From contig NZ_GL892076.1 in NCBI RefSeq assembly GCF_000213975.1, positions 101,854-165,853 on the forward strand: a stretch of 64,000 nucleotides of DNA, written 5' to 3'. Source of the DNA: Centipeda periodontii DSM 2778. Its GTDB lineage: Bacteria; Bacillota; Negativicutes; Selenomonadales; Selenomonadaceae. Each line of letters begins with the position of its first letter. Within the stretch, counting starts at the first letter, position 1. Made by a program: the position numbers and the translations under genes. This document shows positions 51,421 through 60,965 of the stretch, piece after piece. Under the pieces are notes generated by a model that was not told the DNA's origin, ran no database searches, and saw only the letters and a list, made by a program, of their open reading frames with translations.

Positions 51421-53067
51421 TTAAGCAGTATATGCCGACCAAAGCTGCTCATAGGCTGCTCCCACTGCCGCACCATAACCGACCGCATCCATCACGGGGG
51501 AGCTCTCCATCATCCGCCGCAATCCCGCGTGCAGGGCATCCAGTATGTCGGCATCACCGGCAAGGGAAACCGCAAGCGCGATATATTCCTCCTCCGCCCG
51601 CGCGACGAGCGCTCCCGCTCCAACATTCTCCAAGAGGGAGGCACCGAAGCGGCTACCGAGAGATGCCCCTGCAAGCGTGACCACAGGCACGCCCATATAG
51701 AGGGCGTCGCATGTCGTGCCGCCCCCCGGATAGGGAAAGGGGTCGAGCGCAATATCCACGCGATTGTATGCAGCAAGATAATCTTTCGAGGAACCTTCCG
51801 TATCGACGCGATCGAGCGGAATTCCCGCCTCTCCCATGCGGTGCAGAACCTCCGCACGTGCATCCGCATACGAAAAGACATCCGTCTTCAAAAAGAGGCG
51901 GCTCTCCGGCACGCGGCGCAGGATCTCTGCCCATGTACGGAGCACGCGGTCATTCAGCTTTGTAAAGTTGTTGAAGCTGCCAAAGACAACGCCGCGCCCC
52001 GCCGCAGGAGCGTGAGCGGGCACGGGCGCCGCATGGAGCGGCTGCCAGCAGAAATGTGAGTGCGGCAGGACAAGCAGCTCCTCCACGAAGCCCGCCTCCG
52101 CATTCCCTTCCGCAAGCACGGGATCGGCAAGGAAATAATCAACCGTAGGCAGCCCTGTCGAAGCAAAATAGCCGATCCCTGAGATCTGCACCGGCGCAGG
52201 ACGGTAGGCAAGGATCGGCAGCGTCATGCCCGCCGTGTGTCCCGCAAGCTCGACGAGAATGTCAATGCCGTCGCGATAGATCGTATGCGCCGCTTCTTCC
52301 GCCGAGCGTTGTCCAAGATTGCGGAAATGCTCAACCGACTGCCGCACCTTTTCCGTGTACGCATCCTCTGCATTCAGCGCATAGACCGTCACCTCAAAGC
52401 GCGACCGATCGAGCGCTGTCATCAGCGCATACGAAAAGGAGAGCACAACGTGCTCCCTGACATCGGGCGAGAGATAGCCGATGCGCAGCCGCTTGCCCGC
52501 ACGGTGCTCCGTGTGGTCGAACGGATGCACATCCGCACAGAGCGCGCCGTACTCCTCTGCCGCCCTCTTGTCCTCCGCGAGCGTCGCGGGCAGATAGTGC
52601 CGGTTAAAGAGTACATTGCTCGCGTTCAGCGCACGCAGGGCGAGATCGGGCGCAGCGTCGCGCGCCCGTTCATAGAACTTCACGGCATCCTCTGCATCGC
52701 CGAGGAAACGGGCGCACTGTCCCGCGAGATTATACACCTTCTCCGCAATCGCAGGGGGCATGCTTGCGTCAATAAGCGGCGTCAATGCCTTGCGTGCTGC
52801 GACACGTTCCCCCTCGAGGAGATAAATGCGCGCACGCAAAAAGATTGTATAGGGATCGTCGGGGGCAAGTGCCGCGCATTCCCTCCATGCCGCAAGAGCT
52901 TCCTGCGCACATTTCGCCTCGATATGAAGTGCCGTCAGGAGCCCCGCGGCTTCGAGGGGTACATGTTTGTGCAGCTGCTTGATCCCCTTGCGTGCTGCCT
53001 TCTCATCCCCGTGCGCGAGCGCCGCAAAGATCCGATCGCGCAGCGCCTCAAGTGCCTCGCCCGTCAT
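51421..53067 (-). CDS. TPR-GT41 (O-GlcNAc transferase-like) glycosyltransferase
   Basis: 548 aa. TPR-like helices in residues 1-165 (ALAAWRECAALAPDDPYTIF, DAVKFYERARDAAPD), then the GT41 catalytic region: RIGYLSPDVREHVVLSF (family His), DILVELAGHTAGMTL, ISGIGYFASTGLPTVDYF, FGSFNNFTKLNDRVL and DIALDPFPYPGGGTTCDALYMGVPVVTLAG. This is the SPINDLY/OGT-like layout. The start at 53067 follows GAGGGGGA and overlaps the stop of the GT2 gene before it (ATGA). It has no signal peptide, so it acts in the cytoplasm before flagellin export. Confidence 0.88.
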   Translation of the reverse strand: MTGEALEALRDRIFAALAHGDEKAARKGIKQLHKHVPLEAAGLLTALHIEAKCAQEALAAWRECAALAPDDPYTIFLRARIYLLEGERVAARKALTPLIDASMPPAIAEKVYNLAGQCARFLGDAEDAVKFYERARDAAPDLALRALNASNVLFNRHYLPATLAEDKRAAEEYGALCADVHPFDHTEHRAGKRLRIGYLSPDVREHVVLSFSYALMTALDRSRFEVTVYALNAEDAYTEKVRQSVEHFRNLGQRSAEEAAHTIYRDGIDILVELAGHTAGMTLPILAYRPAPVQISGIGYFASTGLPTVDYFLADPVLAEGNAEAGFVEELLVLPHSHFCWQPLHAAPVPAHAPAAGRGVVFGSFNNFTKLNDRVLRTWAEILRRVPESRLFLKTDVFSYADARAEVLHRMGEAGIPLDRVDTEGSSKDYLAAYNRVDIALDPFPYPGGGTTCDALYMGVPVVTLAGASLGSRFGASLLENVGAGALVARAEEEYIALAVSLAGDADILDALHAGLRRMMESSPVMDAVGYGAAVGAAYEQLWSAYTA

Positions 53068-54542
53068 TCCGTCCCCCTCGCAAGCCGTCCGATGCGGCGT
53101 ATCACCCGCTGTGCTTCGGGAGCCGCAGATTCCCCCCTGCACACATGCGGCAGCAAAAACGCAAGTGCCCCCTGCTGCGTGGGTGCAAAGCGTGCCCCAC
53201 GCGCAGCTGCAACCACCGCCGCGCGCTCCATATCCTCGATCAGCGATGCCGCCGCAGAGCTTACATCACCCGCGAGGAGGAAGCGCCGACGCTCCGAGAA
53301 GTGTATGTCCGCACGCCGGTCATAGTAGAGGCTTGCCAGAGGAAAGTCCGTTCCCGCGAGAATCGAAGAGAGAAACGCCGCATCCGCCGTTTCATCATAG
53401 AGCCGATTCAGGGTTTCGATGAGCGTCGCATCATCCGCGCCCACCGCCCCGAGAAGGCGCACGAATCCCACGAGGGCAGATGCATCGTGCGGGCGCAGTT
53501 CTATGGCACGCTCATAGAGCGCAACTGCCCCCTCCACATTTCCCGAGAGTACCGCAGCCGCGCCGAGGCATGCATAGGCACGCGGAGCGAGAATGCCAGA
53601 GAAGTCCCCCGCACGATAATACTCCTCATGCAGACGTACACCCTCCGTGTACGCTTCGCGCGCTCGCGCGAAATATCCCGCTTCCCACGCATAGATCCCA
53701 TAGATCAGAGGGAAATCCGCCTGTTCCGGAAATGCTTGGCGCGCTACCTGATACGCATCTTCGATCTCCGCATCCGGCGCCCCCATAAGGATGAGCCCCT
53801 GGAGAAGAACCGCATGCGGACGGTTTTCCGAACCGACGGGACGATCCTTGCTGTCCCGTGCCAACCGTGCATAATGCACTGCCTTCGGATAATCCTCAAG
53901 CGTATAGTAGCAGTCCATCAGATGGTATTCGTCGAGCTTCTTATACACGCCGCGCGCACGCCGCGCGAGCAGCAGATCCAAATCCCGTTTGGACTTCTCT
54001 TTGATAATGCGCGGCGAGTAGCCCGTATGGTAAAGTGTCAGCCCCGGCGCCATCATCATCTCGCGCCCGGGATCTCCGCTGAGGTTCTCCACATGTTCGT
54101 GAATACTCCCCACAAAGCGGATGTGCGGCGCACGGCGAAAGATCCGCTGCACCTGGGCCGTTGTACCGAGGAGCGCCCCCGTATCCATGTCGATGTTGAC
54201 GAGGTGCACGATAAATCCGTCCATCGTCTCTTTTTTGTCGTATTCCTCAATCAGCGGACGTACGCGCGACGCACTCTCCTCCGTGAAGTACTCGTCCGCA
54301 TCCGTAAAGACCACCCAGTCGCCCTGTGCCTGATCGAGTGCAAAATTCTTTGCTGCGGCAAAATCATTGATCCAGTCAAAATGATACACCCGCGCACCGC
54401 CCGTGCGTGCGATCTCCACCGTCGCATCTGCCGATCCCGTATCGACCACGATCATCTCATCGGCAAAGACACGCATCGACGCAAGCCAGCGCGGCAAATT
54501 TTCCGCCTCATTCTTGGCGATCACACATGCCGAGATCTTCAT
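53064..54542 (-). CDS. GT2 glycosyltransferase with TPR-like C-terminus
   Basis: 492 aa. N-terminal GT2 domain: [50 protein letters not shown], and the DxD-like FTDADEYF (about residue 93). It continues with IHEHVENL and a long helical-repeat region (about 215-490; [17 protein letters not shown]). The start at 54542 overlaps the stop of the upstream gene (ATGA) and has GGAG 8 bases upstream; the frame upstream to 54731 is a shadow. Its GT2 domain is closely similar to each of the three in the neighbouring protein. Confidence 0.87.
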   Translation of the reverse strand: MKISACVIAKNEAENLPRWLASMRVFADEMIVVDTGSADATVEIARTGGARVYHFDWINDFAAAKNFALDQAQGDWVVFTDADEYFTEESASRVRPLIEEYDKKETMDGFIVHLVNIDMDTGALLGTTAQVQRIFRRAPHIRFVGSIHEHVENLSGDPGREMMMAPGLTLYHTGYSPRIIKEKSKRDLDLLLARRARGVYKKLDEYHLMDCYYTLEDYPKAVHYARLARDSKDRPVGSENRPHAVLLQGLILMGAPDAEIEDAYQVARQAFPEQADFPLIYGIYAWEAGYFARAREAYTEGVRLHEEYYRAGDFSGILAPRAYACLGAAAVLSGNVEGAVALYERAIELRPHDASALVGFVRLLGAVGADDATLIETLNRLYDETADAAFLSSILAGTDFPLASLYYDRRADIHFSERRRFLLAGDVSSAAASLIEDMERAAVVAAARGARFAPTQQGALAFLLPHVCRGESAAPEAQRVIRRIGRLARGTE

Positions 54543-57500
54543 TTGATCAGCTCCAATAGTTCCATTGCCTTCCTGTGCGATGGATCGAGAGTGCATGCAC
54601 GAGTTAGGCATTCCTGCGCCTCCGTGCGTGCACCGAGATAGAGGGCGGCAAGCGCCATCCCGTAACAGCTGTCCAGCGACTCTCCCTCCACGGCAGAGAG
54701 GAGGCTCCACCCGAGGAACGCCCCCTCCCATCGCTGTGCATCTGCAAAATCCTCTGCCGCAGCACGCAGGACATCTCTTCCATAGCCCGCAGCAACACGC
54801 AGAAAGCGTGCGCTCTGCTCCGCGTCCGCATGATGGATAAACGCCGCACGCACGCTCTCATAGCCGTCCATCGCCTCCGGCAGTGCGACCGCATCCGGCT
54901 CATCGTAGTGCCGCCAGAATGCCAGCATCGCATCCGGCAGCAGACTGCGCAGCCGATGATAGAGATGAAGGCTCTTCGCACGGCGTTCGCGTTCCAGACG
55001 CAGAAGGATCTCCGGCATCTCGCGCACGTATTCGACCAACGCGCCGACCACGTGCTCGCCCAGTTCCTTCGGTGCAAGCACGCGTATGCGCTCATAGATT
55101 TCGGGCGTAGGAACAACGTGCCCCGTCATACGCGAGAGTTCTGCGCGTGCCGCCGCGCCGAGTGCCAGCCAGCCATAGCTGTCCGCAAAGCGCGTGAGAT
55201 AGGCAAGCGTCTCCACTCCCTCACCAAGAAGCTCCCGCATTCCGGCGAGAATCTGCGCTACATCCTCGGAACCATGCAATTCCATAGAGACATCCAGAGC
55301 CTCTTCCCGCGCAGTATTGAATGTGAATGCGCGTGTCAGCTCCTCCTCTGCCGCATCTCTTTGTCCCATTTCCATTAAAATACGTGCACGCGCAGCAGAA
55401 ACCGCCCCTGCCCACGCAGGGAACACCGATGCCTCACCCTCCGCATCTGTCGGATGCTCATAGAGCATCAGCGCCTTTGTCAGGGCATCCAAAGCGCCGG
55501 CATCACCATCTGCGGCGAGGAGCAGCCCGAGGCGCCCATAAAAGTCCGGCAGCTGCGAAAACGCGCGGCATGCCGCGTGTGCGGCTGCAATTTGTTCCGG
55601 CAGCGGAATATTCTCCTTCTCCATCACATCCAACAGAAGATGATGAAGATGGCTCTGCGCACCGAACGAGGTCACATTCTCCTCAAGAGCGGCACGCACA
55701 TAGATCAGCGCAGCAGCATACTTTCCAAGCCCGTAATAGGTATCGGCAAGGTAGCGGCAATCGCCGATCTGAAGACCGTGCTCCCCGATGCGCCGCTCCA
55801 TCAGTGCAAGATTTCGCTCGTGCTTCGCACGGATGCGTCCCGAGGAGTACCCCACATGGCGAATGACAAGAGCGACCGGCTCGTGATAGAGCACCGGCTC
55901 TCCGTCCTCCTTACGCAGTGCCTCATGTACCCGCCCCTCATAGAAAAGGCCGCGCCCCATACGCAGAAGCCGGACATGCGGCGCACGCCCGATCTCACGA
56001 TTGCCCGCATCCTCATCCACATGCACGATCGGCAGCAGGACCGCGTCCACATGGGGCAGTACAACATCCATCATCGCAAGATAGGGCCGCAGTTCCGCAG
56101 GATCAACAAAAGACTCATCCGCATCCAGAACCGTCACCCAGTCCGCATGTGCCTCTGCAATCACCGCATTGCGGGCGGCGGCGAAGTCATCCCGCCACGG
56201 GAAGTCGAAGACCTTCGCCCCTGCCCGCTCCGAAAGCGCTCGCGTCCCGTCCGTCGATCCCGTATCGGCAACGACCCGCTCATCGGCATAGACCGCAGCA
56301 TTGCCGAGCCACGTTTCCATGTCGCGCGCATCATCGCGCACAAAGACACATGCGGCAATGCGGATCTCCTCTGCACGCGATGCAATACGCTGCCATATCT
56401 TCATCCGGCGACACAGTGCATCGCGCATCTCAGCCGTAAAGACCGACTGCTCCGTCCCCGCCGTCGGCGGCCCTGTTTGGAGCGCCTGCTCTGCCGCGGC
56501 AGTCGCATCCTCATACCGATGAAATGCAGCAAGCGCCTCCGCGAGCTCCGCGTGCATCTCCGGCAGTTCCGGAAATTCTCGTACTGCCTGCTCCGCAACG
56601 GCAAGATGCTTGTCCCTGAGCACCGGATTCGCACCATAGATACGCAGGAGGATCCGATAAGAACAGCTCGCATACAGAACACTGCGCCGACCCGTCCCGA
56701 TATCGAGAAGAGCATAGCGTTCTGCCATGCGTTCATTGCCCAGATTGTCATAGGTCTCGGCGAGATAGCGCCAGCAGCGCTCCGGTGTATCGGTATGTTC
56801 CAGTTCTTCGAGGAGCAGACGCAGATTGCGCTCCCCCTTTTCACGGGTAAGCACGGCGGAGTAGCCCGTATGGACAAGCGTCAAAAGTTCCGGTGCAATG
56901 ATGCGGGAAAGCGGTGCCGAGCCATCCGCTTCCCGCAGTTCCTCATGAATACGCCCCACGTAGTGCCGGCCCTCTCGTCGCCGAAAGATGCGCGGTGCAT
57001 AGGAATCGAGCAGCGTTTCTCCCGTCGCTTCATCAATATTGTGCCACGGGACGAGAAGCACCTCACCCTCCGTGCGATCCGCTTCCTCAATCACTGCCCG
57101 CAGATGCTCCCGCGTCTCGGGAGAAAAGTATTCATCCGCATCGATAAAGACAATCCACGCTCCACTCGCGTGGGCAAGCACAGCATTGCGCGCCGCTGCA
57201 AAATCATCCTGCCACGCCGCGTGATATACCGAGGCGCCGCATTCCTCCGCAGTGCGCACACTGTCATCCTGCGACCCCGTATCGAGGACAATGATCTCAT
57301 CCACCGCAGTGCACAGACTCTCAATGGACTGTTTCAGATGGACGGCATCATCGCGCACAATGTAGCACGCCGTAATCTGCATTTTCTCTTTCACCTCAGC
57401 TCCCGTATCCCCCCCCAGATAAGCTCTCTGCCGCTCCTCCCAAAGCTGCGCCGCCGCGGGCACCCCCAGCACCCGATAGATCCGAGCGAGTCGCTCTGAG

Positions 57501-58474
57501 ACAAGCGCCGCAACAGCATCATTAAAGAACGAGGAGTTATGTATGGAAAGAAAGTCATGATCGTAGCGGCGCAAAGCCTCCTCAAAGCTCTCCGCCGCTT
57601 CACGGTAACGCACAAGCCCGCAGAGGATCATCCCGCGCTGCGCGTAGAAATCCGGCAGCTCCGGAAATTTCGCCAGAGCCTCATCAGCAAGCGCCAACAT
57701 TTCCTCGTCTGGATAGTGAAGGGCGCGCATGGACTCGATCACCTGATGATAGATCGTGCTCTCAGAGCCAATAACCCTGATATTTCCCTGCAAGACCTCC
57801 TTGGACAGGGCAATTACCTTCTCATAGTCCTTCAGTCCGAAGAAGCAATCCATCAAATAAAGCGCATGCATCTCCGTTCGTCCGTGAAGCGCGGCATCCT
57901 GTGCCAGCATCGCAATATTGCGCCGAATCTTCGCCTCGCCGCGTATCTTTAGATACCCCGTATGTCCGACAGCAAGGCGTTCATCGCCATAGGCGAGCAC
58001 GCGCTCCTTTCCGTCATCACGAACAGCCTGCTCATGAATCATGCCCTCGTAGTGAAGACCGGGCATACGAAGAATACGAGGGCTATTGTCATACATAGCA
58101 TTCTGAACGACATTGGCAGTCATAAAATTGCAGCGGCGAAGCATTATTATGTCAAAGTCGGGTGCTGCACGTATCACATCATCAAGCGCATTTCGAACGT
58201 GTTCCGGATGGAAGAAGTATTCATCCGCATCCAAAAAGATAACAATTTCCCCGCTAACCTTGCCAAGAGCGTAGTTCCGTGCGGCGGAGAAATCATTCTG
58301 CCACGGAAAATCCCAGAGCTGTGCATGAAAGTTTGATGCAAGCTCTGCCACACCTACGTCCGCTGCCGTTGAGACAATAACGATCTCGTCGACCGCATCT
58401 CGAAGAGAGGCAAGAGAACGTCGCAGCTCAGCTACCTCATCCTTTACAATATAACAGGCAGAGATCCTCATCAT
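54539..58474 (-). CDS. Glycosyltransferase with three GT2 domains and helical repeats
   Basis: 1311 aa. Three GT2 modules, each with a helical-repeat spacer: residues about 2-240 ([42 protein letters not shown]), about 365-600 ([41 protein letters not shown]) and about 700-940 ([41 protein letters not shown]). Module 1 has VSTAADVG in place of the DTGS nucleotide loop, so it may be weak or inactive. The last 300 residues are helical repeats. The start is within ATG-TGC-ATG-ATG after GGAAGG; 58474 has the best spacing. First gene of the cluster, with its own promoter. Confidence 0.85.
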   Translation of the reverse strand: MMRISACYIVKDEVAELRRSLASLRDAVDEIVIVSTAADVGVAELASNFHAQLWDFPWQNDFSAARNYALGKVSGEIVIFLDADEYFFHPEHVRNALDDVIRAAPDFDIIMLRRCNFMTANVVQNAMYDNSPRILRMPGLHYEGMIHEQAVRDDGKERVLAYGDERLAVGHTGYLKIRGEAKIRRNIAMLAQDAALHGRTEMHALYLMDCFFGLKDYEKVIALSKEVLQGNIRVIGSESTIYHQVIESMRALHYPDEEMLALADEALAKFPELPDFYAQRGMILCGLVRYREAAESFEEALRRYDHDFLSIHNSSFFNDAVAALVSERLARIYRVLGVPAAAQLWEERQRAYLGGDTGAEVKEKMQITACYIVRDDAVHLKQSIESLCTAVDEIIVLDTGSQDDSVRTAEECGASVYHAAWQDDFAAARNAVLAHASGAWIVFIDADEYFSPETREHLRAVIEEADRTEGEVLLVPWHNIDEATGETLLDSYAPRIFRRREGRHYVGRIHEELREADGSAPLSRIIAPELLTLVHTGYSAVLTREKGERNLRLLLEELEHTDTPERCWRYLAETYDNLGNERMAERYALLDIGTGRRSVLYASCSYRILLRIYGANPVLRDKHLAVAEQAVREFPELPEMHAELAEALAAFHRYEDATAAAEQALQTGPPTAGTEQSVFTAEMRDALCRRMKIWQRIASRAEEIRIAACVFVRDDARDMETWLGNAAVYADERVVADTGSTDGTRALSERAGAKVFDFPWRDDFAAARNAVIAEAHADWVTVLDADESFVDPAELRPYLAMMDVVLPHVDAVLLPIVHVDEDAGNREIGRAPHVRLLRMGRGLFYEGRVHEALRKEDGEPVLYHEPVALVIRHVGYSSGRIRAKHERNLALMERRIGEHGLQIGDCRYLADTYYGLGKYAAALIYVRAALEENVTSFGAQSHLHHLLLDVMEKENIPLPEQIAAAHAACRAFSQLPDFYGRLGLLLAADGDAGALDALTKALMLYEHPTDAEGEASVFPAWAGAVSAARARILMEMGQRDAAEEELTRAFTFNTAREEALDVSMELHGSEDVAQILAGMRELLGEGVETLAYLTRFADSYGWLALGAAARAELSRMTGHVVPTPEIYERIRVLAPKELGEHVVGALVEYVREMPEILLRLERERRAKSLHLYHRLRSLLPDAMLAFWRHYDEPDAVALPEAMDGYESVRAAFIHHADAEQSARFLRVAAGYGRDVLRAAAEDFADAQRWEGAFLGWSLLSAVEGESLDSCYGMALAALYLGARTEAQECLTRACTLDPSHRKAMELLELIK

Positions 58475-58503
58475 GCACATCCTTCCATTCCCATTCGAGG
58501 AAT

Positions 58504-58532
58504 ATTATACGCGATATGGATAAAATTAGCAA
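58504..58532 (-). promoter_or_regulatory. Putative promoter of the glycosyltransferase cluster
   Basis: On the minus strand TTGCTA (58527-58532), 17 bases, TATAAT (58504-58509), located after the flagellin terminator and 30 bases before the first gene. Confidence 0.55.
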
Positions 58533-58533
58533 A

Positions 58534-58565
58534 GAAAAAGAACCCCTCCCCGAGGGGAGAGGTTC
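58534..58565 (-). terminator. Strong terminator after flagellin
   Basis: On the minus strand GAACCTCTCCCC pairs with GGGGAGGGGTTC in a tight stem, followed by TTTTTC. Confidence 0.92.
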
Positions 58566-58595
58566 CTGTCATCCGTATGTAACAGCCGAAGCGAA

Positions 58596-59927
58596 TTACT
58601 GGAGGAGCGAAAGGACAGCGGAGCTGTTCTGGTTCGCCTGCGCGAGCATGGACTGCGCAGCCTGGAGCAGCACGTTGTTCTTCGTGTAGTTCGTCATCTC
58701 CTTCGCCATATCCGCATCGCGAATCGTGGACTCGGAGTTCTGAACGTTCTCGGATGCCGTCGAGAGGTTCGAGCTCGTGTAGGCGAGACGCGTCTGAACA
58801 GCGCCAATGTTTGCCTGCTCATCAAGAGCCTTCTGGAGCGCCGAATCAATCGTGTTGATCGCAGCGTTTGCACGATCCTGCGTCTGGACGCTGAGGACAG
58901 AACCATCCGTGCCCTTGAGACCAAGTGCGAGCGAACGCATATCCGTCATGCTGACCTTGATCGCCTGATTTGCCTTCGTGCCCGTCTGAAGAACGAGAGC
59001 GTTGTCGTCGGACTTGTTCTCTGCACGAATACGCTCATTGAACATATCGAGAGCATTGTTCGCCGTCTTGCGGAGCGTGCCCGAGTTGTCCATGACCGAA
59101 AGCGTGAACGAGGAGATCTGATAGGTCGTGCCCGAACCGGCAGCCGCGATCGAAATCGCCGTCTTGTTATCCGCCGTGAAGATGCTGTTCCCAGCCTTGT
59201 CCTTACCGATGTAGGCCTTATTCTGCGTGGAAGCAGAATCAAGAAGATCCTTGCCCGCAAAAGACTCCGAGCCGTTGAACGCAGCTTTATCGAGAATGTC
59301 GACCAGCTTGTTCGTGCCGACCTCGAACGTCGTCGTGTAGGTACGACCCTGACGAACGTAGGAAACCGTGAGCTTATCCGTCGACTGGATGTTGAGGCTC
59401 TCGCCCATGCGGTTCTGGATGCTTGTCAGAGCAGACGCCCATTTCGTCTCCGTGCTCAGCGCGGAGTTCGAAAGGGTCGTGCAGGTCGCCGTGCCAACGC
59501 TGTTGCGCGAGCCGTCGACGAGGTACTTGCCGTTGTACGTGGCGAGCGCGTTGTCGTCGATCTGATCAACCATCTGGTTGATCTCCTTCTGGATCGTGCG
59601 GCGATCTTCATCCGTGTTCGTGTCGTTCGCTGCGTTGATCGCCTTCTCCTTGAGGGTCTTGAGGATCTCGACCGTGCTGGAGACAGCGCCCTCAGCGGTA
59701 CGCATCATGCTGTTGCCGTTCTGCGTGTTCTGGTTGTCCTGATCGAGCGAACGGATCTGGACGCGCATACGCTCGGAGATGGCATAGCCGGACGCATCGT
59801 CACCGGCGTTGTTGATCTTCATGCCCGAGGAGACCTTCTGAAGGCTCTTCGCGAGTGCCGACTGGTTCCTGTTCAGGATGTTGAGCGTGTTGACCGCCGA
59901 CATGTTGTTCTTTACTACCATTGCCAT
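58596..59927 (-). CDS. fliC: Flagellin
   Basis: 443 aa, the filament subunit. The N-terminal D0/D1 segment (NNMSAVNTLNILNRNQSALAK ... SSGMKINNAGDDASGYAISERM) and the C-terminal D0 (NVLLQAAQSMLAQANQNSSAVLSLLQ-like end) are both intact. The variable middle (about 140-300) is Ser/Thr-rich, with several SGTT-, STQ- and TAD-type stretches, suitable for O-glycosylation by the cluster downstream. GGGAGGA lies 8-9 bases before the ATG inside a likely CsrA site. It is the only flagellin in the window. Confidence 0.97.
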   Translation of the reverse strand: MAMVVKNNMSAVNTLNILNRNQSALAKSLQKVSSGMKINNAGDDASGYAISERMRVQIRSLDQDNQNTQNGNSMMRTAEGAVSSTVEILKTLKEKAINAANDTNTDEDRRTIQKEINQMVDQIDDNALATYNGKYLVDGSRNSVGTATCTTLSNSALSTETKWASALTSIQNRMGESLNIQSTDKLTVSYVRQGRTYTTTFEVGTNKLVDILDKAAFNGSESFAGKDLLDSASTQNKAYIGKDKAGNSIFTADNKTAISIAAAGSGTTYQISSFTLSVMDNSGTLRKTANNALDMFNERIRAENKSDDNALVLQTGTKANQAIKVSMTDMRSLALGLKGTDGSVLSVQTQDRANAAINTIDSALQKALDEQANIGAVQTRLAYTSSNLSTASENVQNSESTIRDADMAKEMTNYTKNNVLLQAAQSMLAQANQNSSAVLSLLQ

Positions 59928-59936
59928 GTGTAAATT

Positions 59937-60061
59937 CCTCCCTGGTGTCTTTCCGGATGTTCCGGAACCCTGAATATATGTGCGGACATCCGTGCCCGCT
60001 GTATAATAGGCAAGTGACGCGTCTATCCTGAATGGCTGCTAGCTAGCCCTCCTTGGCAGCC
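59937..60061 (-). promoter_or_regulatory. Flagellin mRNA leader with two CsrA-like sites
   Basis: On the minus strand GGCTGC (60061-60056) pairs with GCAGCC (60039-60034), presenting CAAGGAGGG in the loop, a classical CsrA recognition form. A second GGA-rich site (CAGGGAGGAATT, 59944-59935) is the ribosome site itself. A hairpin around TTCCGGAACATCCGGAA lies between them. This is the layout known for B. subtilis hag. Confidence 0.55.
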
Positions 60062-60094
60062 GCACCGCTTGCTTATTATCACCTTACATAAAGT

Positions 60095-60121
60095 ATATCG
60101 TCATGATGAAGACATACTTAA
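60095..60121 (-). promoter_or_regulatory. Putative sigma-28 promoter of flagellin
   Basis: On the minus strand TTAAGTAT (60121-60114), 11 bases, GACGATAT (60102-60095) matches TAAAGTTT-N11-GCCGATAA at 6 of 8 and 6 of 8 positions with the exact spacing. Confidence 0.55.
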
Positions 60122-60137
60122 GTTTGGAACTGGAACT

Positions 60138-60165
60138 ATTTTACTTTTTTTTATCTGTTTGTCAA
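60138..60165 (-). promoter_or_regulatory. Putative additional sigma-70 promoter upstream of flagellin
   Basis: On the minus strand TTGACA (60165-60160), 16 bases, TAAAAT (60143-60138). It could act with, or instead of, the sigma-28 site. Confidence 0.45.
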
Positions 60166-60194
60166 GGGTGACAGCCGCAAAATTTAGACAGAAA

Positions 60195-60539
60195 TTAGTA
60201 CCGCCGATTGAGGTTGCCTCCCAAAGGGCTCGCCCCCGTGAGATCGTAGCTGTGCACAGCTGCGTTCTGCCGCCGTGAACGATTGAGCCACGCGCGCGCC
60301 TTGTACTGAATCTGCATTTCGAGCGGACGGAGTTCCGCGTCATAGGCAGCCCACTCGGCCCCCGTCCGATAGGGATCCGACGAAAGTCCTTTCAGCATGC
60401 CCACAATCTGCTCACGCTGATCGACGAGATCGAGAAAGGTATCAATCTCGTCCGCATCCACGAATTTGAGCAGCTCGTGCGTGAGAACACGATACTTCTC
60501 CCAGAGGGCATGCGCCGTCTCGTATGCTTCATCCGGCAT
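60195..60539 (-). CDS. fliT: Small flagellar protein, FliT-like chaperone
   Basis: 114 aa, largely helical (YETAHALWEKYRVLTHELLK, FLDLVDQREQIVGML), with a Pro/Arg-rich tail (NRSRRQNAAVHSYDL). Size, helicity and position directly after fliS fit FliT, which chaperones FliD in other bacteria; sequence identity to FliT is too weak to be certain. The start at 60539 follows GGGAG and overlaps the end of fliS by 11 bases. Confidence 0.6.
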   Translation of the reverse strand: MPDEAYETAHALWEKYRVLTHELLKFVDADEIDTFLDLVDQREQIVGMLKGLSSDPYRTGAEWAAYDAELRPLEMQIQYKARAWLNRSRRQNAAVHSYDLTGASPLGGNLNRRY

Positions 60540-60945
60540 AGACGCCGCTCCCTTCCATCCCGCGGGCGCCCTTTTCCTCACGCGCCGTCTTCATCGCCTG
60601 CGCCCACGCATCGCGCAGCTCCGTCATGATGTCCGACGCCTCTTGGATGATCGCAGGGTCGCTCTTCATGTTGCCCTCGACCAGACGGTCGTAGGCATAG
60701 TTATAGAGCGGCATCAACTGATGGGAGATCTCATAGTCCATATTGAGCGTGATGCGGAACTCGGAGATGATGTTCTGCGCCTTTTGAAGGGAGATGTTGG
60801 ACGCCTCGTAGTTCTTCTCCGCAAGCGCTTCAACCCCCTCCTTGATGAACTTGAGACAGCCGTTGTAGAGCATTAGTGTCAGCGCCTCGGGTGTTGCCGT
60901 CATCACCTGCTGCTTCTTGTATGCCTCCGCAGCACTGTTTACCAT
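60529..60945 (-). CDS. fliS: Flagellin export chaperone FliS
   Basis: 138 aa. AAEAYKKQQVMTATPEALTLMLYNGCLKFI is split here as the hallmark N-terminus (residues 5-34: YKKQQVMTATPEALTLMLY), followed by NIISEFRITLNMDYEISHQLMPLYNY-like sequence and the C-terminal helix with DIMTELRDAWAQAM. It binds the flagellin C-terminus and prevents early polymerisation. The ribosome site is a G run 8 bases upstream. It lies 20 bases after fliD. Confidence 0.95.
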   Translation of the reverse strand: MVNSAAEAYKKQQVMTATPEALTLMLYNGCLKFIKEGVEALAEKNYEASNISLQKAQNIISEFRITLNMDYEISHQLMPLYNYAYDRLVEGNMKSDPAIIQEASDIMTELRDAWAQAMKTAREEKGARGMEGSGVYAG

Positions 60946-60965
60946 ATGGGAATCCCCCCCTTACG

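Noticed and set aside
52992-54641. 549-aa plus-strand open frame, with similar ones at 55454-57499 and 50590-52059
   Set aside because: All are opposite the glycosyltransferase genes, Arg/His-rich and without ribosome sites.
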